In this document: in pieces, positions 8,726-16,423 of the stretch
How the letters are laid out: the number at the start of each line of letters is the position of its first letter
Position numbering within the stretch: the first letter of the stretch is position 1
Source of the DNA: M2408 sp044348665
Lineage (GTDB): Bacteria; Bacteroidota; Bacteroidia; Flavobacteriales_D; Crocinitomicaceae
Assembly: GCA_044348665.1 (NCBI GenBank)
Contig: JBIKSI010000022.1
Span: forward strand, 1-31,731
Length of the DNA: 31,731 nucleotides
Direction of reading: 5' to 3'
Notes under the pieces: generated by a model
The model's database searches: none
Seen by the model: the letters and a program-made list of their open reading frames with translations, nothing else
Told to the model about the DNA's origin: nothing
Made by a program: the position numbers and the translations under genes

Positions 8726-9373
8726 TTAGAATTTTAAGGCTAAACCACCATTAATCCAACCTCCTTGACCTAAACCAATATTCATATTAATACCAATATT
8801 ATCTGTAAAGAAATATCTCATACCAACACCAGCTCTTAATGCCAATGGTAGAACGGTACCCACACCAAGATCATCATTAACTCCATTTGGGTCTGTAGAT
8901 TCGTATGAATATGATCTATTTTTAAAACCAACACCCAAATTAGTATATGCATCAATCTTATCATTTTCTAAAAAGTGATAATTCATTGAAACCATAACTC
9001 CAATTTTTTTACTACTAAATGTTTGCTCATATTTAGTCTCAGTTGTACTTGTAATCATTCCGTTTTGATCATAAGTGTAAGATAAAGAAGTATAAGGATC
9101 AACAATTTTAATACTACTATAAGTAGCATCTATACCTACTCCAAATTTGTCAGATACTAAATATTCCCCTCTTACTCCAATTGCATCAAGTGCAGTTAGT
9201 TTTGAGTCTGAATCAGTTCCTTCATAAGCTGATTTAAATAAAGCATTGAAAGCCGTTCCATATCCAGCATATACGTCAACAAGGATTTTCCCTTCCTCTA
9301 CAGCTTGAGCATTTACATTTGAATTTGCAGCAATACTAGCTACAAAAAACCCTACAAATAATAATTTTTTCAT
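8726..9373 (-). CDS. Outer-membrane beta-barrel protein
   Basis: 215 residues. A signal peptide (about 1-23, ending NVNAQA) is followed by alternating short strands with glycine turns, and it ends MNIGLGQGGWINGGLALKF with a terminal phenylalanine, as barrel proteins do. It resembles the small OmpX/OprF-like porin-family barrels of Bacteroidota. No ligand or partner can be deduced. It has its own promoter (-7 box 9406-9413) and terminator, so it is monocistronic. Confidence 0.7.
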   Translation of the reverse strand: MKKLLFVGFFVASIAANSNVNAQAVEEGKILVDVYAGYGTAFNALFKSAYEGTDSDSKLTALDAIGVRGEYLVSDKFGVGIDATYSSIKIVDPYTSLSYTYDQNGMITSTTETKYEQTFSSKKIGVMVSMNYHFLENDKIDAYTNLGVGFKNRSYSYESTDPNGVNDDLGVGTVLPLALRAGVGMRYFFTDNIGINMNIGLGQGGWINGGLALKF

Positions 9374-9405
9374 GTTTTATAATTAAGTTATTTAATAAAT
9401 TTTAA

Positions 9406-9413
9406 CAAATATA
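9406..9413 (-). promoter_or_regulatory. -7 promoter box of the outer-membrane protein gene
   Basis: Minus-strand TATATTTG, an exact TAnnTTTG match, 33 bp before the start codon. The -33 element is weak. Confidence 0.5.
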
Positions 9414-9555
9414 ATTTTTTATTTTACATAATTACCACATTCTCCCAAAAAAAGAATAAGATTTCTAATAAGTGATTACTAAAATTGGATTTATGCTTTA
9501 TTTTTTTTAGTTAGAAAAAAAAATGCCTCCCATTTCTGATACTTTATTAAATTAT

Positions 9556-9587
9556 TTTGTTTGCTTAAAAAATATTTTGTAATTTTG
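9556..9587 (+). promoter_or_regulatory. Promoter of the AAA-type ATPase gene
   Basis: TTTG (9556-9559), 20 bp spacer, TAATTTTG (9580-9587). Start of transcription would fall at about 9594, at the front edge of the tandem repeats. Confidence 0.6.
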
Positions 9588-9595
9588 TTTATACC

Positions 9596-9640
9596 AAAAG
9601 GTATAATACTAAAAGGTATAATACTAAAAGGTATAATTTA
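9596..9640 (+). repeat. Three 15-bp tandem repeats (operator candidate)
   Basis: Units aaaaggtataatact (9596-9610 and 9611-9625) and aaaaggtataattta (9626-9640) run head to tail up to 8 bp before the ATG. The first unit is preceded by atacc, forming a small palindrome ATACC-AAAA-GGTAT. Located between the -7 box and the start codon, they could bind a repressor or the gene product itself. Confidence 0.8.
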
Positions 9641-9647
9641 AAATTAA

Positions 9648-10808
9648 ATGCAAATGGAAGAAATTACACCATTCAAATTTGGGAAAACAACTGATTTGGA
9701 TTGTTTTACGAATAGAGATGAAGAACGGAAAAAAATTAAACAAAATTTATTAAGTGGAATAAATACTATGTTGATTTCACCTCGTCGCTGGGGAAAATCT
9801 TCTTTAGTGGAGAAAATTGTGTCTGAATTAAATGTAGAAAAGAAAAATGTGAAAACAGTCATGTTAGATGTTTTTGCTGCGAGTAATGAAGAAGAATTTC
9901 TGAATTTATTTGCCAGAGAAGTAATTAAAAAATCATCCAAAAAATGGGAAGATTGGATGAAATCTGGCAAGGAGTTTTTTAAGGCAATCGTACCGAAAAT
10001 TAGTTTAGGGATTGATCCAATTAATGATTTTGAAATTTCGTTTGACTGGGAAGAGCTAAAAAAGAATAAAGATGAAATACTAAATCTCCCTGAAAGAATA
10101 GCGCAATTGAAAAATATCAAGTACATTATTTGCATTGATGAATTTCAACAAATTTCAGAATACGATGGTTACGAACAATTGGAGAAAAAAATGCGATCTG
10201 TGTGGCAAAAGCAACATCATGTAAGTTATTGTTTGTATGGAAGCAAGCGGCACATGATGTCTGAGATTTTCAATAAACCATCCAAACCCTTTTATCGCTT
10301 TGGGGATATTATCCTCTTACAAAAAATAAAAACAGAGAGTTGGGTTTCTTTTATTGTTTCGAACTTTAAAAAAACAAAGAAATCGATCACAAAAAATGAA
10401 GCTTTATTTATTGTCAATGCCATGCGAAATCATTCTTGGTACGTACAACAGTTTTCAAGTTATGTTTGGAACAAAACCAAAACAAGTGTAACGCAAGATA
10501 TTTTGAATGACGCTATTGAAGAATTAGTTGCTACCAATATGCCATTATTTATGCGTGAAATTGAAATTTTGAGCGCAACGCAAGTCAATTTTTTAAAAGC
10601 TGTGTCCCAAGGAGAAAACAAACTTACTTCTACGGCAGTAATGCAAAAATACCATTTGGGTACTCCAAGAAATGTTTCTAAAAACAAACAAATATTAACT
10701 TATAGCGATATGCTGAATTTTGAAAATGGTGAATATGAGTTTTTAGATCCAGTGTTTGAATTGTGGTTCAAAAAGGTGTTTTTTAGGCAAGATTTTTTGA
10801 TTAAATGA
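9648..10808 (+). CDS. AAA-type ATP-binding protein (archaeal-ATPase-like family)
   Basis: 386 residues. Walker A is SPRRWGKSSLVEK (44-56, K50 and S51), Walker B is YIICIDEFQQI (159-169, D164 and E165), and YGSKRHMM (197-204) is a sensor-like segment. This pattern is that of the STAND-related ATPases of the archaeal ATPase/AAA_14-like group, common in Bacteroidota and usually single genes. The C-terminal 100 residues look like a winged-helix domain (QVNFLKAVSQGENKLTSTAVMQKYHLGTP). Function is unknown; DNA binding is likely. A second ATG at 9654 is also possible. Confidence 0.7.
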   Translation: MQMEEITPFKFGKTTDLDCFTNRDEERKKIKQNLLSGINTMLISPRRWGKSSLVEKIVSELNVEKKNVKTVMLDVFAASNEEEFLNLFAREVIKKSSKKWEDWMKSGKEFFKAIVPKISLGIDPINDFEISFDWEELKKNKDEILNLPERIAQLKNIKYIICIDEFQQISEYDGYEQLEKKMRSVWQKQHHVSYCLYGSKRHMMSEIFNKPSKPFYRFGDIILLQKIKTESWVSFIVSNFKKTKKSITKNEALFIVNAMRNHSWYVQQFSSYVWNKTKTSVTQDILNDAIEELVATNMPLFMREIEILSATQVNFLKAVSQGENKLTSTAVMQKYHLGTPRNVSKNKQILTYSDMLNFENGEYEFLDPVFELWFKKVFFRQDFLIK

Positions 10809-10858
10809 AAAAAATCAACCTACGCCTCAATAATTAGGAACATTAATTTTAAAAAATT

Positions 10859-11431
10859 TTAAAGATTGCCAAAGTAAAAACGAATTCCACCATTTAATCC
10901 CCAAAAGGAGGTCAGTGATATTGAAGAGGAATTGTCTGCCAATTCTTTTTTATTAAAAAAATCATCAAACGCATTCGGAATTTGACCAAAACTAATTTCA
11001 ACAAAGCTAGCAAAAACACCATCAAATCCATTAGAACTTTCAATACCAATATTTCCTGAAAATCCAATTTGTGAAATGTTAATTATTTGTTTATCTGAAG
11101 AAAAAAATTCATTATATTTATACCGAACTGTTCCAAATGAAGCGCCAACATAGGGTCTTATCATTGAAAACCCAATCATGTTCCTACCTAAATTATCATT
11201 AATTTCAAGTCCTTCAAAATTAAACCTTAGATACCCTGCATAATATGCAGGAATATCAAACGCACGAGACATTGGACTTGCTTGTGCTCCAATATGTAAA
11301 TTCTCTAAAATGGAATATCCAAGTTCTAACCTTATAAACTCTGACCCTCCGCCAAGTCCAGCGTGAATGCCTTGTCCCTTAGATGTTAAACTGGAAAACA
11401 TTAATAGAACAAAAAATAATTTTTTTTTCAT
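10859..11431 (-). CDS. Predicted outer-membrane protein
   Basis: 190 residues with a signal peptide (about 1-20, ending TSKGQG) and beta-rich repeats with many glycines. It ends GGIRFYFGNL. No specific family recognised; it looks like a small surface barrel. It converges on the ATPase gene with a 50 bp gap that holds no clear hairpin. Confidence 0.55.
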   Translation of the reverse strand: MKKKLFFVLLMFSSLTSKGQGIHAGLGGGSEFIRLELGYSILENLHIGAQASPMSRAFDIPAYYAGYLRFNFEGLEINDNLGRNMIGFSMIRPYVGASFGTVRYKYNEFFSSDKQIINISQIGFSGNIGIESSNGFDGVFASFVEISFGQIPNAFDDFFNKKELADNSSSISLTSFWGLNGGIRFYFGNL

Positions 11432-11489
11432 TATTAATTTAATATGTAGTGCGAAAATAACATAATATTTTTATTTCAACAATTTTAAT

Positions 11490-11517
11490 AAAAAAAGCGG
11501 TCCATTTCTGAACAGCT
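11490..11517 (-). terminator. Intrinsic terminator of the AcnA-type aconitase gene
   Basis: On the minus strand an 8-position stem with one mismatch (AGCTGTTC with GGACCGCT) is followed by seven T. It lies 24 bp after the aconitase stop. Confidence 0.6.
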
Positions 11518-11540
11518 TTCATTATTTCTTAAAGAAAAAA

Positions 11541-13808
11541 TCAATGCTCCATCAACTTAATCAAATTCAAAGCCGAACCAGCTTTAAACCACCCAATTTG
11601 AGATTGATTGTAAGTGTGATTTAAAGAAATACTTTCGTGTGAACCATCCGCATGCATAATTTCTAAGGTCAATGGTTTTCCTGGAGTAAAAGATTCTAAG
11701 TCAATGAAATTGAAAGTATCATCTTCTTGAATTTTATCGTAATCTACTTCTGTTGCGAAAGTCAAAGCTAACATTCCTTGTTTTTTTAGGTTTGTTTCAT
11801 GGATACGAGCAAAAGATTTTACAATTACCGCACGAACACCTAAATGACGTGGTTCCATCGCAGCATGTTCACGCGACGAACCTTCACCATAATTGTGATC
11901 TCCGACAACAATTGAAGGAAGACCTGCTGCTTTGTAAGCACGTTGAACTGCAGGAACTTCGCCATAAGTATCTGTCAATTGATTTTTTACTGAGTTCGCT
12001 TTTCCATTAAAAGCATTTTCAGCACCAATTAACATGTTATTTGAAATGTTATCTAAATGTCCACGGTATTTCAACCAAGGTCCAGCCATGGAAATGTGAT
12101 CTGTGGTACATTTCCCTTTTGCTTTGATTAACAATTTCGCTCCCAAAATATTTTTCCCGTCCCAAAGTGGAAAGTTTTCCAACAATTGTAAACGAGAAGA
12201 ATCTGGTGCAACGGCAATTACAACTCCACTTCCATCCGCTGCTGGTGCTTGATATCCGTTATCATCTACATCAAATCCTTTTGTTGGCAATTCATCGCCT
12301 TTTGGAGGATTTAATTTGAATTGTTCTCCTTTATCATTCGTTAAAAAATCAGTTAAAGGATTAAATCCTAAATCACCTGCAATTGCAATCGCAGCAACCA
12401 TTTCTGGCGAAGTCACAAAAGCGTGCGTATTTGGATTTCCATCGGCCCTTTTAGAGAAATTTCTGTTAAAAGAATGGATGATCGTATTTTTTTCTTGTTT
12501 TTCTGCACCAGCACGATCCCATTGTCCGATACAAGGTCCACAAGCATTTGTAAAGACTTTTGTTCCCATTTTCTCAAAGGTCGCAATAATTCCGTCTCTT
12601 TCAATTGTGTAACGTACTTGTTCCGAACCTGGATTGATTCCGAATTCTGCTTTGGGTGTAATTCCATGAGCAACAGCTTGTTCAACGATTGAAGCCGCAC
12701 GCGCCATATCTTCGTAAGATGAATTGGTACAAGAACCAATTAGTCCCCATTCAACTTTCATTGGCCATCCATTCGCTTCTGCTTCCGCCTTCATTTTTGA
12801 AACGGGTGTTCCTCTATCCGGAGTGAAAGGTCCGTTGATGTGTGGTTCCAATTCTGTTAAATTGATTTCAATTACTTGATCAAAATATTGAGATGGATTC
12901 GCGTAAACTTCGGCATCTCCCGTTAAATGTTCTGCAATTTTATCCGCAGCGTCAACTACTTCTTGACGACCTGTAGCCGCCAAATACCTTCTCATGGAAT
13001 CATCATAACCGAACGTTGAAGTTGTTGCTCCGATTTCAGCACCCATGTTACAAATTGTTCCTTTTCCGGTACATGAAAGTGAAATCGCTCCATCCCCAAA
13101 ATATTCAACAATTGCTCCCGTTCCGCCTTTTACAGTCAGGATATCAGCTACTTTTAAAATTACGTCTTTTGCAGACGTCCAACCGTTTAGCTTCCCCGTT
13201 AATTTAACTCCGATTAATTTTGGAAATTTCAATTCCCAAGCCATTCCTGCCATTACATCAACTGCATCAGCTCCACCAACTCCAATGGCAACCATTCCTA
13301 AACCACCAGCATTCACGGTGTGAGAATCTGTTCCAATCATCATTCCTCCAGGGAAAGCGTAATTTTCTAGTACCACTTGGTGAATAATTCCAGCTCCTGG
13401 TTTCCAGAAACCAATGCCGTATTTATTTGAAATCGAAGAAAGGAAGTTAAAAACTTCGTTGTTTTGATTTAAGGATTCTTGTAAATCGCTAGTTGCCCCA
13501 ACTTTCGCTTGAATCAAGTGATCGCAATGCACCGTAGAAGGAACTGCCACTTTTTTCTTACCCGCTTGCATAAATTGCAACAAAGCCATTTGAGCTGTTG
13601 CATCTTGCATCGCTACTCTGTCTGGGGCAAAATCCACATACGATTTCCCTCTTTCGAAAGCTTGGTCAGCTAAACCATCCCATAAATGCGCATACAAAAT
13701 CTTCTCCGATAAGGTCAATGGTTTGTTTACCGCTTTTCGAGCTGCTGCAATGCGCTCAGGAAACTTGGCGTAAACCTGTTGAATCATGTCTAAATCGAAA
13801 ACTTTCAT
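11541..13808 (-). CDS. acn: Aconitate hydratase, mitochondrial/AcnA type
   Basis: 755 residues, the length of mitochondrial aconitase. It interconverts citrate and isocitrate in the TCA cycle using a 4Fe-4S cluster. Cluster cysteines are C360 in GSCTNSS and C423 and C426 in CGPCIGQW, nearly the same positions as in the pig heart enzyme. The swivelling domain has NYGEGSSREHAAMEPRHLG. The start is supported by a good promoter 20 bp upstream. The first codons and the promoter are repeated at 14836-14978, and the first 19 codons again at 16368-16423, so this gene is the surviving complete copy next to a cargo-insertion site. An AcnB-type aconitase is at 20418-23189. Confidence 0.95.
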   Translation of the reverse strand: MKVFDLDMIQQVYAKFPERIAAARKAVNKPLTLSEKILYAHLWDGLADQAFERGKSYVDFAPDRVAMQDATAQMALLQFMQAGKKKVAVPSTVHCDHLIQAKVGATSDLQESLNQNNEVFNFLSSISNKYGIGFWKPGAGIIHQVVLENYAFPGGMMIGTDSHTVNAGGLGMVAIGVGGADAVDVMAGMAWELKFPKLIGVKLTGKLNGWTSAKDVILKVADILTVKGGTGAIVEYFGDGAISLSCTGKGTICNMGAEIGATTSTFGYDDSMRRYLAATGRQEVVDAADKIAEHLTGDAEVYANPSQYFDQVIEINLTELEPHINGPFTPDRGTPVSKMKAEAEANGWPMKVEWGLIGSCTNSSYEDMARAASIVEQAVAHGITPKAEFGINPGSEQVRYTIERDGIIATFEKMGTKVFTNACGPCIGQWDRAGAEKQEKNTIIHSFNRNFSKRADGNPNTHAFVTSPEMVAAIAIAGDLGFNPLTDFLTNDKGEQFKLNPPKGDELPTKGFDVDDNGYQAPAADGSGVVIAVAPDSSRLQLLENFPLWDGKNILGAKLLIKAKGKCTTDHISMAGPWLKYRGHLDNISNNMLIGAENAFNGKANSVKNQLTDTYGEVPAVQRAYKAAGLPSIVVGDHNYGEGSSREHAAMEPRHLGVRAVIVKSFARIHETNLKKQGMLALTFATEVDYDKIQEDDTFNFIDLESFTPGKPLTLEIMHADGSHESISLNHTYNQSQIGWFKAGSALNLIKLMEH

Positions 13809-13858
13809 ACTATTGAATTTTGAAATGTAAATGTAAGGATTTTTGGATGGAAATCAAA
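13758..13858. repeat. Direct repeat: acn promoter and first codons, copy 1
   Basis: Copy 1 of a repeat whose copy 2 lies exactly 1120 bp away (about 14878-14978) and whose shorter copy 3 (16368-16423) is offset by 2615 bp. Between 13770 and 13858, copies 1 and 2 differ at a single base. Weaker similarity goes on to about 13723. Confidence 0.85.
13828..13858 (-). promoter_or_regulatory. Promoter of the AcnA-type aconitase gene
   Basis: Minus strand: TTTG (13855-13858), 19 bp spacer, TACATTTA (13828-13835; consensus except the last base). Homology with the second copy stops exactly at the -33 element, so the duplicated block contains the complete promoter. Confidence 0.6.
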
Positions 13859-13949
13859 GGGGATTAGAAATTATTGAACTATTTTTTGCTTTAAAAAAAG
13901 TTATTATCGAAGGTGGTATCATTTGGAGTATCTTGATTACACTTTTCTA

Positions 13950-14552
13950 TTATTTATTTGAAGAAATAAGATCAAAAATCAGTTCGGTCAAAGTAGAAAT
14001 ATCACTTTCAATTGTTCCTTTCATATACCTATCATATACACTTTTGTTATCTGGGGGATTAAGATTTAAAATCAGTCCTTTTTCAGCAGCTAATAATCTA
14101 ATAAACTCTCTTTGAGTTCGTCCGTTACCCTCCCTAAAAGGATGCATAAAATTTACATTATCTAAAATTTCTGCTAACTTAGATGCTATACCTTTTTTAT
14201 TCGCTTTTTTTATGTTGCGATATTCTGAAATTAATGAATCAATATATAGAAATGCATTTGTAAATCGTTCTCCTTCAAAAAATGGTTTCCCATCTTTACT
14301 AATGTTTATGGTTCTTACTTGTCCGGCCCATTCATAAACATCTTGAAACAAATGATAGTGAATTTTGAGCAAAGAATTTGAATTTTCAATTTTTATTGGG
14401 TTTTCGGTTAATTCTTCAACTCTTTTTGAAACCTTTAAGCTTTCAAATACTAAAAGTACTTTTTCATCTTTAATATTGGATAAATTATTGAGAACTCCAT
14501 TTTCGTTTGTGTATTTGAAATCTGGGTCTAAATACTTATAGTCATTTTCCAT
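13950..14552 (-). CDS. Fic/DOC family protein, toxin-like
   Basis: 200 residues. The active-site motif HPFREGNGR is complete (137-145), with the flap segment ISKDGKPFFEG (84-94). Such enzymes move AMP or another nucleotide moiety from a nucleotide to a hydroxyl side chain of a target protein. H137 is the catalytic base. The overall pattern (N-terminal YLDPDFKYTNENGVLNN) is that of VbhT/class I toxins, where inhibition comes from a separate small protein. That protein is encoded just upstream, with an 11 bp overlap. Target unknown. The pair is enclosed by a direct repeat of the aconitase promoter region. Confidence 0.85.
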   Translation of the reverse strand: MENDYKYLDPDFKYTNENGVLNNLSNIKDEKVLLVFESLKVSKRVEELTENPIKIENSNSLLKIHYHLFQDVYEWAGQVRTINISKDGKPFFEGERFTNAFLYIDSLISEYRNIKKANKKGIASKLAEILDNVNFMHPFREGNGRTQREFIRLLAAEKGLILNLNPPDNKSVYDRYMKGTIESDISTLTELIFDLISSNK

Positions 14553-14763
14553 AAATGGAATGTAACTTCATCAATAAGTCTGAGTCAGAAATAAGAGCGG
14601 TTTTCCAATCGATATAAAGTTGAATTAATTCCTTGGTGGGTTCAAAACCTTCAAACATATTTGTTCCAATAGCATTAGCCGTATTTTCTAATGTTTTTAA
14701 ATCAGAAAATTGAACACCCATTAGAGTTAAATTTTCACGATCTATTTCTATAGCCTTGTACAT
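14542..14763 (-). CDS. VbhA-like antitoxin for the Fic protein
   Basis: 73 residues. The sequence AIGTNMFEGFEPTKELIQLY (31-50) holds the Fic-inhibition motif (S/T)xxxE(G/N) as T34 NMF E38 G39. In class I Fic systems the glutamate reaches into the Fic active site and blocks productive ATP binding. It sits ahead of the toxin gene and overlaps it, the usual antitoxin-first order, and has a consensus promoter directly upstream. Confidence 0.8.
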   Translation of the reverse strand: MYKAIEIDRENLTLMGVQFSDLKTLENTANAIGTNMFEGFEPTKELIQLYIDWKTALISDSDLLMKLHSIYGK

Positions 14764-14786
14764 TTATTTACTCAAAAAAACTAACA

Positions 14787-14817
14787 CAAATATAAGTATT
14801 TTTTTGAATTATTCAAA
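14787..14817 (-). promoter_or_regulatory. Promoter of the antitoxin-Fic operon
   Basis: Minus strand: TTTG (14814-14817), 19 bp spacer, TATATTTG (14787-14794). Both boxes match the consensus exactly. A second promoter, the duplicated aconitase one at 14948-14978, points the same way upstream. Confidence 0.7.
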
Positions 14818-14835
14818 TTTTAGTTTATTTTTGAA

Positions 14836-14928
14836 TTAAGTTTTGCTTACCGCTTTTTGAGCTGCTGCATTTAACTGGGGAGTTAAAGGGTAAACCTGTT
14901 GAATCATATCTAAATCGAAAACTTTCAT
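14836..14928 (-). pseudogene. Aconitase 5' fragment, copy 2 (30-codon remnant)
   Basis: Starting at the ATG at 14926-14928 it reads MKVFDLDMIQQVY, identical to the aconitase N-terminus. Codons 14-19 are replaced (PLTPQL for AKFPER), followed by renewed similarity (NAAAQKAVSKT for IAAARKAVNKP) and a TAA at 14836-14838. The replaced stretch is a perfect palindrome, TTTAACT-GGGG-AGTTAAA (14870-14887). It could be translated as a short leader before the antitoxin gene, but is more likely a relic. Confidence 0.8.
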
Positions 14929-14947
14929 ACTATTGAATTTTGAAATG

Positions 14948-14978
14948 TAAATGTAAGGATTTTTGGATGGAAATCAAA
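14948..14978 (-). promoter_or_regulatory. Duplicated aconitase promoter (copy 2)
   Basis: Identical boxes to the active aconitase promoter: TTTG (14975-14978), 19 bp, TACATTTA (14948-14955). It would transcribe the 30-codon remnant and then the antitoxin-Fic genes. Confidence 0.55.
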
Positions 14979-15134
14979 AGGAGCAGTTAATTTTATTATT
15001 TTGTTGTGTTTTTTAAATTAGATGATGATTTGAGAAATTATTATTGATTAACAGTTTAAAGTAAGAATTTTGCGACAAACATGTATGAACTTTTCTCCGC
15101 TTGCTTTTTTTTGTTATTTTGTGCTGGGATTCAT
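14979..15134. other. AT-rich gap, nothing recognised
   Basis: Between the duplicated aconitase promoter and the DUF1016 stop. No ORF, clear hairpin or repeat was seen. It would contain the downstream end of the DUF1016 cassette. With the remnant, promoters and leader at 14764-14978 it makes up the 371 bp between the antitoxin and DUF1016 genes. Confidence 0.5.
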
Positions 15135-16241
15135 TTATTTAGTATTCTTTAATTCATTGTTTATAAAAGCTTCTAACTTAGATTTGTCTGGCAATTGTAG
15201 TTGATATTTGCTTACAAAAATATCTAAGTCGCTGTCGGCAATTGCGTATTCTACTAATGTTTTATTTTGATTTGTTACCAGTAAAATCCCAACTGGTGGA
15301 TTGTCGTTTTCTTCTTGAACTTTTTTCTTGTAATGTTGTAAATACGATTTTAGCTGACCTATGTGTTCATGTTTTGCAATTTCTGTTTTTAATTCAATCA
15401 ATACGTGACACTTCAAAATTCGATGATAGAAAACTAAATCAATAAAATAATATTCATCACCAATTAAAATGCGCTTTTGACGCGCTTCAAAACAAAATCC
15501 ATTTCCAAGTTCCGTAATAAACTGTTGCAATTGAGACACTAGAGCTTGTTCTAATTCAGTTTCTTCAATTAAATGTGGTTTACCGATATTTAAAAATTCA
15601 AAAAAGTAATGTGATTTTACTAGGTCTTTTACTTGTTGCGGTTGGATTTTATTTACTACTTCTTCAAAAGAATCTTTGTGATTCCCTGATAAGCCAACAC
15701 GTTCAAAAGTTAAAGTTTCAATGTGCCTTTTGAGTTCTTTTACACTTGGCTGTGTTTTTAATATCAACAATTCATAAAATCGTCTTTTTGTTAAATCGTC
15801 AATTTTAATGAGTTCTGTAAAATGGGTGTATGAGATGCATTGAAATATTGTTGAAATATACTTTAATTCTTCGCTTTGCAATTCTTGGGTTGCCGACCCA
15901 AGAATTGATTTTTCGACATTTTCGACAAAAAATTTTAAGGGTAGCATATTTTTAAATTCTTGGGTTAACAAGCCAAGAATTTGAGGATAGATTTTGTAAA
16001 ACTGACGGCAGCGGGATAATTCGGGTGCTGTTAATCCTTTTATTTTAATTTTATGTGCAATATTTTCAAGTAATTTAGCACCATATACTGCTCTATCGCT
16101 ACCATTTTGCTCAAACTCAACTATGTAAAATCCAGTAAGCCAATTTCTCAATGTTAGATGCGTATTTATTGCTTTTACAGCATTTTGCTGCAAAAAATCA
16201 TTGGTCTCTTGAATACGAAGTACTAACTTTTCAAAATTCAT
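15135..16241 (-). CDS. DUF1016 (YhcG-type) PD-(D/E)XK nuclease
   Basis: 368 residues. The N-terminal half (about 15-180) is the DUF1016_N helical domain, including RNWLTGFYIVEFEQNG and SYTHFTELIKIDDLTKRRFYE. The C-terminal half carries the nuclease core YYFIDLVFYHR (D268) and CHVLIELK (E283, K285). Such proteins are found widely near restriction and defence genes and are thought to cut DNA or resolve recombination intermediates; no specific role is proven. It stands alone between two aconitase 5' fragments. Two palindromes inside the gene (15879-15907 and 15954-15982) encode a repeated peptide ILGxxTQE. Confidence 0.85.
   Translation of the reverse strand: MNFEKLVLRIQETNDFLQQNAVKAINTHLTLRNWLTGFYIVEFEQNGSDRAVYGAKLLENIAHKIKIKGLTAPELSRCRQFYKIYPQILGLLTQEFKNMLPLKFFVENVEKSILGSATQELQSEELKYISTIFQCISYTHFTELIKIDDLTKRRFYELLILKTQPSVKELKRHIETLTFERVGLSGNHKDSFEEVVNKIQPQQVKDLVKSHYFFEFLNIGKPHLIEETELEQALVSQLQQFITELGNGFCFEARQKRILIGDEYYFIDLVFYHRILKCHVLIELKTEIAKHEHIGQLKSYLQHYKKKVQEENDNPPVGILLVTNQNKTLVEYAIADSDLDIFVSKYQLQLPDKSKLEAFINNELKNTK
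15879..15982. repeat. Two related palindromes inside the DUF1016 gene
   Basis: First: CAATTCTTGGGT / ACCCAAGAATTG around a 5 bp loop (15879-15907, 12 bp arms). Second: AAATTCTTGG / CCAAGAATTT around a 9 bp loop (15954-15982, 10 bp arms). They share the core ATTCTTGG and code for residues about 88-95 and 113-120. Confidence 0.75.
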
Positions 16242-16261
16242 TTTTCATCTAAACTTAGTTT

Positions 16262-16269
16262 CAAAGATA
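16262..16269 (-). promoter_or_regulatory. -7 promoter box of the DUF1016 gene
   Basis: Minus-strand TATCTTTG, an exact TAnnTTTG match 20 bp before the start codon. No convincing -33 element at the right distance. Confidence 0.5.
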
Positions 16270-16367
16270 CAAATTTGTTGTATATTCACACTAACACATG
16301 CAACAAAACCTCTTTTTTATTAGTGAATGAAGCTGGGTATTTGTTCGATTTTAAATCTTCTGTAATT

Positions 16368-16423
16368 CGCTCAGGAAACTTGGCGTAAACCTATTGAATC
16401 ATATCTAAATCGAAAACTTTCAT
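16368..16423 (-). pseudogene. Aconitase 5' fragment, copy 3
   Basis: 56 bp matching codons 1-19 of the aconitase gene with two mismatches, one of which turns codon 11 into a stop (MKVFDLDMIQ, then TAG). Homology ends sharply at the ATG on one side and after the codons for FPERI on the other. Unlike copy 2 its upstream region does not match the present promoter, so it may be the oldest junction with the original upstream DNA. Confidence 0.8.

Noticed and set aside
9644..10135. Minus-strand 163-residue ORF opposite the ATPase
   Set aside because: It lies antisense to the Walker motifs of a clear gene and has low-complexity composition.
13843..14115. Plus-strand 90-residue membrane-like ORF
   Set aside because: It overlaps the end of the Fic gene and the acn promoter repeat on the other strand, with no promoter or family match; a shadow frame.
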